This document shows positions 1 to 5,107 of a stretch of DNA of 6,341 nucleotides, in pieces. The number at the start of each line of letters is the position of its first letter. Within the stretch, counting starts at the first letter, position 1. Below the pieces are notes generated by a model. It made no database searches and was not told where the DNA came from. It saw only the letters and a program-made list of their open reading frames with translations. The stretch comes from Chitinophagaceae bacterium (GTDB lineage Bacteria > Bacteroidota > Bacteroidia > Chitinophagales > Chitinophagaceae), in the NCBI GenBank assembly GCA_003151295.1, contig PLXD01000062.1, positions 1 to 6,341 of the forward strand, read 5' to 3'. A program made the position numbers and the translations under genes.

Positions 1-1
1 G

Positions 2-484
2 CTGATCTCTATAACCGGTGGCAAATGGACGACCTACAGGCATATGGCAGAAGATGCCGTTAATATCGCCATCAGGAAGGCGGCCCTGGAAGATAAGGAA
101 TGCATAACGGCCAGTCTGCCTATTCACGGCTCGATGGAAACGGAAAACTTTCTTGCACCGCTTTATTACTATGGCACGGATATTCCTTCCCTGCGCCTGT
201 TGATAGAACAAGATCCCTCCCTGGGCGAGACCATCCACCGGGATCTGCCGTACCTTGGCGCTGAGATCGTGTGGGCCGCGGAAAACGAAATGTGCATAAC
301 GGTTGAAGACGCCCTCAGCAGGAGGACCCGGGCTTTGTTCCTGGATGCGCGGGCAGCGATGGAAGCCGCTCCGGGCGTAGCAAGCCTGCTGGCGAAGAGA
401 TTGAACAAAGATGCGTCCTGGGAAAAACAGCAGGTAGAGCAATTTTCAGCGATAGCAAGAAATTATTTACCGCAAACTATTTAA
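2..484 (+). CDS. glpD: Aerobic glycerol-3-phosphate dehydrogenase, C-terminal part (5' end outside window)
   Basis: This is the last 160 residues of a FAD-dependent glycerol-3-phosphate dehydrogenase, which oxidises sn-glycerol 3-phosphate to dihydroxyacetone phosphate at the membrane and passes electrons to quinone. The frame is open from base 2, so the ATG at 44 is internal. The visible part begins LISITGGKWTTYRHMAEDAV, the conserved GGK-W-TT-Y-R loop that closes the FAD/substrate domain in GlpD. After it comes the helical C-terminal cap domain, including DLPYLGAEIVWAAENEMCITVEDALSRRTR written in two conserved blocks: the E-I-x-x-A-x-x-x-E segment and the V-E-D-x-L-x-R-R-T-R segment typical of the family. 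It ends at TAA 482-484. The glycerol facilitator gene starts 22 bases downstream, which strongly supports the assignment and suggests co-transcription. The N-terminal FAD-binding GxGxxG region is not in the window. Confidence 0.93.
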   Translation: MISITGGKWTTYRHMAEDAVNIAIRKAALEDKECITASLPIHGSMETENFLAPLYYYGTDIPSLRLLIEQDPSLGETIHRDLPYLGAEIVWAAENEMCITVEDALSRRTRALFLDARAAMEAAPGVASLLAKRLNKDASWEKQQVEQFSAIARNYLPQTI

Positions 485-506
485 TCAAGTAAAAATAAAA
501 AACAGC

Positions 507-1232
507 ATGAGTCCTTTCCCCGGTGAATTTATCGGCACAACCATCCTGATAGTATTAGGCGACGGGGTGGTAGCGAATGTCGTATTGAACAAGACCAAAG
601 GGTACAATAGCAGCCCACTCGTGATCGCCATCGGCTGGGCCATGGCCGTCTTTGTCGGCGTATACTCTTCCGCGACCAGCAGCGGCGCCCATCTGAACCC
701 TGCGGTCACTATTGCCTTTGCCTCCCTGGGTAAGATCTCCTGGGCCCTGGTGCCCGCTTACCTGGCCGGTCAGTTTTTAGGAGCCATGACCGGCGCCCTC
801 CTCGTCTGGTTCGCCTATCGTCAGCATTTTGCGCATACCCCCGACAAAGACGCAAAGTTGGCCGTCTTTTGCACAGCGCCGGCAATCCGAAGCCCACTGA
901 ATAACCTGTTGACGGAGATCATCGCAACCTTCGTACTGATCATGGGAGTATTTTATATCGCTAAGCCCGCCAATAGCCTGGGTTCCCTCGACGCCCTTCC
1001 TGTCGGCTTATTGGTCCTGGGAATCGGCCTTTGCCTGGGAGGACCCACCGGTTTTGCGATCAATCCGGCCAGGGATCTGGGTCCCCGCATCATGCATTTC
1101 CTGCTACCGATCCCTCAGAAAAGGGACAGCGACTGGGGTTATGCCTGGATACCCGTGGCCGGTCCCATTATCGGCGCGCTTTTAGCAGCAGCGGCATACG
1201 GCCTTACCCCTGCTTTTATCAAGCTTTTTTAA
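507..1232 (+). CDS. glpF: Glycerol uptake facilitator (MIP/aquaglyceroporin family)
   Basis: A 241-residue inner-membrane channel of the MIP family that lets glycerol diffuse into the cell. Both half-helix signatures are present: HLNPAVT (NPA at residues 64-66) and INPARD (NPA at 186-188), the latter with the Asp after Arg that marks glycerol-conducting members. By spacing from the NPA motifs, the selectivity filter is W44, G174, F183 and R189, the same set as Escherichia coli GlpF (W48, G191, F200, R206). This supports glycerol rather than water selectivity. Six membrane segments can be traced. The protein is somewhat shorter than E. coli GlpF (281 residues), lacking the long C-terminal tail. 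The start at ATG 507 is preceded by an A-rich stretch and no Shine-Dalgarno, as is common in Bacteroidota. It lies 22 bases after glpD and 18 bases before the AhpD-like gene, so an operon is likely. Imported glycerol would be phosphorylated by a GlpK encoded outside the window, then oxidised by GlpD. Confidence 0.95.
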   Translation: MSPFPGEFIGTTILIVLGDGVVANVVLNKTKGYNSSPLVIAIGWAMAVFVGVYSSATSSGAHLNPAVTIAFASLGKISWALVPAYLAGQFLGAMTGALLVWFAYRQHFAHTPDKDAKLAVFCTAPAIRSPLNNLLTEIIATFVLIMGVFYIAKPANSLGSLDALPVGLLVLGIGLCLGGPTGFAINPARDLGPRIMHFLLPIPQKRDSDWGYAWIPVAGPIIGALLAAAAYGLTPAFIKLF

Positions 1233-1250
1233 AACCTAAATCTGTCTACT

Positions 1251-1811
1251 ATGCCTTATATACCTTTAGCTGAAAATCTCCCCGGAATTACGGGTCTGCT
1301 TGAATACAGGATCGACACTGCCTTACCGATCAGGCAGCTCACACAACTTCTGCTTCGCGGCGAATCCACGCTCACCGAAGGAGAAAGGGAGTTGATCGCC
1401 ACCGTGGTCTCGCACGGGAACGAATGCCGGTTCTGCACGGCAGCGCATACGGCGGCGGCCGATATCCTGCTCGGGGAAAAAGAGACGGCGGAGAAAGTAA
1501 AACACGATCCTGACCATGCTCCGGTAAGCAAAAAAATGAAGGCCCTCCTGGCCATAGCGAGGGCGGTGCAGGTAAACGGGAAGAATACCACCCCGGAAAT
1601 GATAACGGAAGCACATTCAGCGGGCGCCACGGACCTGGAAATTCATGATACCGTCCTGATCGCTGCGCTATTCAGCTTATATAACCGGTATGTGGATGGG
1701 CTAGCCAGCGTGACGCCTACCGATCCTTCCTTCTACGACCGTCTGGGGTATATCCTGAAGGACCGCGGCTATATGCCCTCACCCGGAAGGTATTCGGGTC
1801 TTTCGAAATGA
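1251..1811 (+). CDS. AhpD-like / peroxidase-related enzyme (carboxymuconolactone decarboxylase fold)
   Basis: A 186-residue soluble protein of the AhpD/CMD superfamily, most like the group annotated as uncharacterised peroxidase-related enzymes. The active-site block is ECRFCTAAH. E47, C59, C62 and H66 have the same spacing (12, 3 and 4 residues) as E118, C130, C133 and H137 of Mycobacterium tuberculosis AhpD. These residues form a CxxC thiol centre with a proton relay, suited to thiol-dependent peroxide reduction. The position matching the AhpD histidine between the cysteines is F61, so the relay is not identical. The C-terminal part (YNRYVDGLASVTPTDPSFYDR) is the usual tail of the peroxidase-related group. 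It is probably cytoplasmic, since no signal peptide is seen. It starts 18 bases after glpF and is likely co-transcribed. GlpD activity generates reactive oxygen in some bacteria, so a protective role is plausible but is inference. The true substrate is unknown. Confidence 0.85.
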   Translation: MPYIPLAENLPGITGLLEYRIDTALPIRQLTQLLLRGESTLTEGERELIATVVSHGNECRFCTAAHTAAADILLGEKETAEKVKHDPDHAPVSKKMKALLAIARAVQVNGKNTTPEMITEAHSAGATDLEIHDTVLIAALFSLYNRYVDGLASVTPTDPSFYDRLGYILKDRGYMPSPGRYSGLSK

Positions 1812-1859
1812 ACGAAGGATTGTACTGATTGATTGCATTGTTATCCCTTCCATACGGAT

Positions 1860-3062
1860 TTAGGATCCGATACTATTCAGGATGACTGCACACGCCCTTT
1901 CGATCTGTTCATCGGTGATCACCAGGGGCGGGGCGATGCGCATGCAATGAGGCGCGAAGAGGAACCAATCGGTGAGCACGCCCGCCGCAATGCAGGCGTC
2001 GATCACCCTTTTATTCGTTTCATAACTCTCGAACTCGACGGCGATCAATAATCCGTTGGTCCGGACCGCCAGGATGGCGGGATGCACCAGTAAGCGGCGG
2101 AACAGTTGCTCTTTTTCCCTGACCCCGTCGGTTAATCCTTCTTCGAGCAGCACCTCCAGGGAGGCCAGGCCGGCGGCACAGCAGACCGGATGACCGCCGA
2201 AAGTGGTAATATGCCCGAGTGCGGGTCCCTCCGTCAGTTCCCACATCAGGGAACGGTCTGCTATAAAGGCGCCCAGCGGCATACCCCCCCCAAGGGCCTT
2301 TCCCAGTAATAAGATATCGGGTACGATGCCGAATGCCTGGAAGCCCCAGAGGATACCGGTCCTGCCAAAACCAACCTGTATTTCATCCAATATCAGCAGG
2401 GCGCCCATCTCATCACATCTCTTACGCAAAGCCATCATCCATTCTTTATCCGGTGTGTATACGCCTCTTTCCGCCTGTATCGTTTCTGCGATCACGCAGG
2501 CCGTCCGCTCCGTGATCTGGTGCAGGGAAGCAACCGAATTATATTCCAGATGCAACACATCCGGAAGGAGCGGCCGAAAAGCATTCCGCCAGTATTCGTC
2601 GCCCATAATGCTCAGGGCTCCCTGCGTAGAACCATGATAGGATTGCTTAAAAGCAATGATCCCGGTACGGTTCTTTGCTTTTTTTGCCAGCTTCATGGCG
2701 CCTTCCGTGGCCTCCGCTCCCGAATTCGTGAAATAAACGCAATTGAGGGAAGGAGGTAATTGTCTGGCCAGTGCACTCGCATATTTTACCTGCGGGGATT
2801 GGATGAACTCCCCATATACCAGGACATGCAGGTATTGATCTACCTGTTGCCTGATGGCATCCACTACTCTTGGATGGCGATGACCGGTATTACATACACT
2901 GATCCCCCCGATCAGATCGATATATTCCTTACCCTGCCGGTCATACAAACAGGATGCTTCCGCACGTACAATTTCCAATCCCATCGGGGCGGCGGAAGTC
3001 TGGGCAAGATGCTTAAAGAACAATAACCTGGTGTCGGGGTTTCCCGTTGGATCAGATGACAT
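1860..3062 (-). CDS. Class III PLP-dependent aminotransferase (acetylornithine/ornithine/GABA aminotransferase-like)
   Basis: A 400-residue fold-type I aminotransferase of subgroup III. Key sites are visible: TNSGAEATEGAMKLAKK (residues 112-128, phosphate-binding region), SYHG (141-144, aromatic stacking on PLP), LILDEIQVGFGRTG with D226 facing the pyridine nitrogen, LLLGKALGGGMPLGA with K255 as the Schiff-base lysine, HITTFGGHP (284-292), and MRIAPPL with R375 as the likely alpha-carboxylate-binding arginine. Nothing catalytic is missing, so it should be active. It would move an omega- or alpha-amino group to 2-oxoglutarate or pyruvate. The amino donor cannot be read from sequence, so no gene symbol is given. 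The start is the ATG at 3062 (MSSDPTGNPD), because family similarity begins soon after. A longer reading from 3131 adds 23 residues that do not look like the family. The gene is convergent with the AhpD-like gene and divergent from the carbonic anhydrase-like gene. Confidence 0.9.
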   Translation of the reverse strand: MSSDPTGNPDTRLLFFKHLAQTSAAPMGLEIVRAEASCLYDRQGKEYIDLIGGISVCNTGHRHPRVVDAIRQQVDQYLHVLVYGEFIQSPQVKYASALARQLPPSLNCVYFTNSGAEATEGAMKLAKKAKNRTGIIAFKQSYHGSTQGALSIMGDEYWRNAFRPLLPDVLHLEYNSVASLHQITERTACVIAETIQAERGVYTPDKEWMMALRKRCDEMGALLILDEIQVGFGRTGILWGFQAFGIVPDILLLGKALGGGMPLGAFIADRSLMWELTEGPALGHITTFGGHPVCCAAGLASLEVLLEEGLTDGVREKEQLFRRLLVHPAILAVRTNGLLIAVEFESYETNKRVIDACIAAGVLTDWFLFAPHCMRIAPPLVITDEQIERACAVILNSIGS

Positions 3063-3155
3063 AGAAATACAAAGGTCGTAAAGAATTAATAATGATATTT
3101 GCATATAAATAAAAAATGCTTTCCGAGGCAATTCGGAAGGTCCGGAGGTCTTTCT
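3063..3155. promoter_or_regulatory. Divergent intergenic region with hairpin and Shine-Dalgarno of the carbonic anhydrase-like gene
   Basis: This 93-base AT-rich gap must carry promoters for both flanking genes. On the plus strand TTCCGA (3121-3126) and TCGGAA (3133-3138) form a perfect inverted repeat with a 6-base loop, extendable by a G-U and a C-G pair. The hairpin sits just before GGAGG (3144-3148), which is 7 bases upstream of the ATG at 3156. This GGAGG decides that start over the in-frame ATG at 3099. Near-matches to the Bacteroidota -7 box TAnnTTTG occur on both strands: GATATTTG at 3094-3101 (+), and GACCTTTG on the minus strand at 3077-3070. Neither is perfect and neither has a clear -33 TTTG partner, so the promoter calls are weak. 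The repeat and the GGAGG are certain. Confidence 0.45.
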
Positions 3156-3719
3156 ATGGCTATCATTCTTCCTGTTGAAGGCATATCTCCCCTATTCGGA
3201 GAACGCTGTTTCGTAGCTCCCAACGCCACCGTTCTGGGGGATGTAGTGCTTGGCAATGATTGCAGTGTCTGGTTCAATACCGTTATCCGCGGAGATGTGA
3301 ACAGCATCCGCATCGGCAATAAGGTGAACATACAGGATGGAGCAGTGATCCACTGTACCTATCAGAAGACAAAGACCCTGATCGGCAATAACGTGTCCAT
3401 CGGCCATAACGCCATCGTGCATGGCTGCACCGTCCACGATAATGTATTGATCGGTATGGGCGCAATCATCATGGACAATGCCGAGATCGGCAGTAACTCT
3501 ATCATCGCGGCAGGCGCCGTGGTGTTGGAGGGAACCAAGATACAGGCCGGATCCATTTATGCCGGGGTGCCTGCCCAAAAGATAAAAGATATCCCGGAAG
3601 AACTTATCAGCGGCCAGATCGACCGGATCGCCAATAATTATACCCGCTATGCCGGTTGGTTTGAACATTGTAATACCCTGCCATCCGCCGCCGGACTCTC
3701 CAATGGGAAGGGTGCTTAA
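3156..3719 (+). CDS. Gamma-class carbonic anhydrase-like protein (YrdA/PaaY/CamH-type left-handed beta-helix)
   Basis: A 187-residue hexapeptide-repeat protein of the gamma carbonic anhydrase family, which forms trimeric left-handed beta-helices with metal at the subunit interfaces. The three metal-ligand histidines are H66 (GAVIH), H84 (VSIGH) and H89 (IVHG), with the spacing usual in this subgroup. R45 and D47 (VIRGDV) and Q60-D61 (IQDG) match the structural and catalytic Arg, Asp and Gln region. The acidic loop with the proton-shuttle glutamate of Methanosarcina Cam is absent, as in YrdA and CamH proteins, so carbonic anhydrase activity is possible but not assured. Repeats such as IGMGAIIMDNAEIGSNSIIAAGAVV form the coil, followed by the usual C-terminal helix (PEELISGQIDRIANNYTRYAGWF). 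The start at ATG 3156 is set by GGAGG 7 bases upstream and by the MAIILPVEG opening. The ATG at 3099 would add 19 unrelated residues. Confidence 0.92.
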   Translation: MAIILPVEGISPLFGERCFVAPNATVLGDVVLGNDCSVWFNTVIRGDVNSIRIGNKVNIQDGAVIHCTYQKTKTLIGNNVSIGHNAIVHGCTVHDNVLIGMGAIIMDNAEIGSNSIIAAGAVVLEGTKIQAGSIYAGVPAQKIKDIPEELISGQIDRIANNYTRYAGWFEHCNTLPSAAGLSNGKGA

Positions 3720-3758
3720 TAAGTGCTTCACTAGTAAGTAATTGTATTATTTCAACGG

Positions 3759-3881
3759 TTCCCCAAAGGGCCAATGCATCCTCATGGTCAAAGGGGAAAA
3801 TAGCCTCCGGTCAAGGCTTCGGGAGGACTGCCCGGGAAAGGGCCGGAGAATAAATACGCCCGCCGGTATTGCAAATACTGG
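3759..3881 (+). other. Structured intergenic region with three consecutive hairpins (possible leader or small RNA)
   Basis: This region lies in the 199-base gap between the carbonic anhydrase-like gene and the 62-residue gene and has no credible reading frame. Three stem-loops follow each other. The first (3759-3798) has TTCCCC pairing with GGGGAA. Inside it, across an A-rich internal loop, GGCCA-A-TG pairs with CA-TGGTC with one bulged A. The second (3805-3848) has CTCCGGTC pairing with GGCCGGAG through one G-U pair, with an inner CGGG/CCCG stem. The third (3863-3881) has CCGGTATT pairing with AATACTGG through one G-U pair and a 3-base loop. CCTCC (3804-3808) can alternatively pair with GGAGG (3822-3826), excluding the outer stem of hairpin two, so a switch between folds is conceivable. 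No T-tract follows, so it is not a standard terminator. It matches no RNA family I can name, and strand and transcription are inferred. Confidence 0.35.
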
Positions 3882-3918
3882 ATAATATTTGTAGGTTTAG
3901 AAGATCAATTAGTATCCC

Positions 3919-4107
3919 ATGAAGACAGGCAAATCGATATATGCTCTCCTGTTGCTAGCGATGATCTCTACCGGGACCATTACCTGTTATCTTTATCATA
4001 ATTTATTCGGACCTAAGTATGGATGTCCCAGCAACGGTAAGAACGTGGGAGCAGAAAGAATATTAAGTGGCGAGAAAGTGCCTAAAGCGGCGAAATTCAA
4101 GGCGTAG
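3919..4107 (+). CDS. Small membrane-anchored protein of unknown function with CPSNGKNVGAE motif
   Basis: A 62-residue protein with an N-terminal hydrophobic helix (about residues 6-27) after a short lysine-bearing start, then a basic soluble tail. The tail contains KYGCPSNGKNVGAERILSG (residues 33-51). This motif resembles one I associate with small Bacteroidota proteins, usually with a lysine-rich end as here (KVPKAAKFKA). The helix probably acts as an uncleaved anchor or signal anchor. C23 does not sit in a proper lipobox (TITC), so a lipoprotein is unlikely. The second cysteine, C36, starts the conserved block. Two in-frame stops (TAG, TGA) end it. No Shine-Dalgarno precedes the ATG. The composition, the conserved-looking motif and the tandem stops argue for a real gene; its function is unknown. 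Confidence 0.6.
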   Translation: MKTGKSIYALLLLAMISTGTITCYLYHNLFGPKYGCPSNGKNVGAERILSGEKVPKAAKFKA

Positions 4108-4170
4108 TGAGCCCTTCCAAATTACCGATCAGAGAATAAGTACCCTATTATAAAACTAAACCCCTACACT

Positions 4171-4503
4171 ATGAGCCTCACCTTACGCACCGATTTCGGA
4201 TGCACAGAAGCAGTCATAGACGATGATTGCGGCCTTAAGCGATTTTACGAAGTTGCAAATATCCTCTCCGACGACCTGGATATTAAATTCACACAAAAGA
4301 CAGACGATTTCGATTCCCTGATGTGGGACTTTCTTTACAAGAATCACATCCTCACCCTGCATTATAACATTTATACGGGCATTTCGATCTATCCCCGCAA
4401 ATTCAGGGAAGCGCCCAGGAAAGATAATGATGCCGTGGTGGAGGTTGCCAGGTTCCTGGAAAATAAGCTACTGATCAATACGGCAAAGCGATTCATGTCT
4501 TAA
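4171..4503 (+). CDS. Hypothetical protein, 110 residues
   Basis: I do not recognise a named family. The protein is acidic in its first half (EAVIDDDCGLKRFYEVANILSDDLDIKF) and carries a central aromatic block, SLMWDFLYKNHILTLHYNIY (residues 49-68), followed by TGISIYPRKF. Then comes a helical tail (AVVEVARFLENKL). The alternation of W, Y, H and I in the central block looks like a small antiparallel beta sheet packed against the C-terminal helix. No signal peptide or membrane segment is seen, so it is probably cytoplasmic. It starts 63 bases after the small membrane protein gene on the same strand and could share its transcript. It is convergent with the VanZ-like gene. The start has no Shine-Dalgarno, like most genes here. 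Confidence 0.65.
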   Translation: MSLTLRTDFGCTEAVIDDDCGLKRFYEVANILSDDLDIKFTQKTDDFDSLMWDFLYKNHILTLHYNIYTGISIYPRKFREAPRKDNDAVVEVARFLENKLLINTAKRFMS

Positions 4504-4537
4504 AGAAAGCAACAGGAAAAGAAGAGACGATTCGGAA

Positions 4538-4555
4538 AGAGGACATTTATCCTCT
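4538..4555. terminator. Possible bidirectional terminator hairpin between convergent genes
   Basis: AGAGGA (4538-4543) and TCCTCT (4550-4555) form a perfect 6-bp inverted repeat with a 6-base loop. It lies between the 110-residue gene and the convergent VanZ-like gene, with the stop codon of the latter in the loop. There is no strong T-tract on either side (the minus strand continues TTTCC), so termination is a guess from position and pairing. Confidence 0.3.
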
Positions 4556-5011
4556 GAAGGAGGAATTCCGGATCAGGCTCAAAGGAATGTCTTTATTTTT
4601 CAGGTAAGCTGCTACATACTCGATCAGCAGGATCGCTGCAAGGATCCCTGCCATATTTTGTGACATGGAGGTATAGCAGCCTGTGATCGTGAGTAATTCG
4701 CCGAAAGAGTACAGATGCAGCATTCCCTCACCGGATATTTCAACATATTTATAGATGGCGCCGATAATGAGAGTCACCGCTATCAATATGATATGGGAAG
4801 GGATTTTCCGCAACCTGAACCTAATATTGCATATTACATACAGGCAGGAAGCGACGAAAAAGCTCATCCCTACATGCGCCGCAAAATGAAGGATCTTCTC
4901 ATGGTCGGAAAGTGAATCTGGATAAATAAAGCCGAAAAATACAATGCCCCCTACCAGGGCAAGCCGGATCAATAGGTCGGGTAACTTCTTTTTGTATACT
5001 GTCGTTTGCAC
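4547..5011 (-). CDS. VanZ-like four-helix integral membrane protein, GTG start
   Basis: A 154-residue inner-membrane protein with four predicted helices at about residues 13-30, 41-62, 71-90 and 118-136. The layout is like small VanZ-family proteins: an acidic-His opening to helix two (SDHEKILHFAAHVGMSFF), a glycine and acidic end to helix three (IIGAIYKYVE), and a last helix beginning QNMAGILAAI where VanZ proteins have D-x-x-x-N-x-x-G. The likeness is one of pattern, so the family call is tentative. VanZ-like proteins have mostly unknown roles, one member giving low-level teicoplanin resistance. The start must be the GTG at 5011: no in-frame ATG exists between the upstream stop and M48, which is already in helix two. 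A weak AGGA lies 4 bases before the GTG. It follows rsgA on the same strand after a 96-base gap containing a likely terminator and two inverted repeats, so it may have its own promoter. Confidence 0.7.
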   Translation of the reverse strand: MQTTVYKKKLPDLLIRLALVGGIVFFGFIYPDSLSDHEKILHFAAHVGMSFFVASCLYVICNIRFRLRKIPSHIILIAVTLIIGAIYKYVEISGEGMLHLYSFGELLTITGCYTSMSQNMAGILAAILLIEYVAAYLKNKDIPLSLIRNSSFRG

Positions 5012-5020
5012 GATATCCTG

Positions 5021-5069
5021 TTTTATTGCTATAAAACGAATCTCATGCCAAATTTCCCAAACTGGGCAT
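5021..5069. repeat. Two inverted repeats upstream of the VanZ-like gene
   Basis: TTTTAT (5021-5026) and ATAAAA (5031-5036) form a perfect 6-bp inverted repeat with a 4-base centre, 10 bases from the GTG start. ATGCC (5045-5049) and GGCAT (5065-5069) form a second, extendable to ATGCCA/TGG-GCAT with one bulged base. They lie in the leader or promoter region of the membrane protein gene and could be operator half-sites or transcript hairpins. No matching regulator is visible. Confidence 0.35.
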
Positions 5070-5078
5070 TATTGAAGC

Positions 5079-5096
5079 AAAAGCGTGGATAACGCT
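5079..5096 (-). terminator. Likely intrinsic terminator of rsgA
   Basis: On the minus strand AGCGT (5096-5092) and ACGCT (5086-5082) form a perfect 5-bp stem with a 5-base loop, running into TTTT (5082-5079). It begins 12 bases after the rsgA stop. The short stem and short T-run make it a weak terminator, but its position is right. A second T-run lies directly after the stop (5107-5100). Confidence 0.42.
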
Positions 5097-5107
5097 GTTA
5101 AAAAAAA

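Noticed and set aside
1855..1869. CGGAT/ATCCG hairpin between the AhpD-like gene and the convergent aminotransferase as a terminator
   Set aside because: Only 5 bp, overlaps the aminotransferase stop codon, and no T-run follows on either strand.
2203..2637. A 144-residue plus-strand open frame within the aminotransferase
   Set aside because: Lies wholly opposite conserved catalytic sequence of the aminotransferase; no recognisable motifs.
3063..3131. Longer N-terminus for the aminotransferase (23 extra residues with a hydrophobic stretch, signal-like)
   Set aside because: A cytoplasmic PLP enzyme should not carry it, and the extension overlaps the leader of the divergent gene; the ATG at 3062 fits the family.
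3099..3155. Upstream ATG start for the carbonic anhydrase-like protein
   Set aside because: Adds 19 residues without family resemblance and would place the hairpin and GGAGG inside the coding sequence; the ATG at 3156 is better supported.
3192..3731. A 179-residue minus-strand open frame opposite the carbonic anhydrase-like gene
   Set aside because: Shadow of the hexapeptide repeats on the other strand; the composition is a repetitive Asp/His/Ile echo of the real gene.
3791..3848. Possible cobalamin riboswitch, because GGGAGGACTGCC partly resembles the B12 box
   Set aside because: Only about 11 of 16 box positions match, the order of conserved core elements is wrong, the CCCGCxACTGT segment is missing, and the downstream genes are not B12-related.
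3919..3990. Lipoprotein signal in the 62-residue protein
   Set aside because: The residues before C23 (TIT) do not form a lipobox; a simple membrane anchor is more likely.
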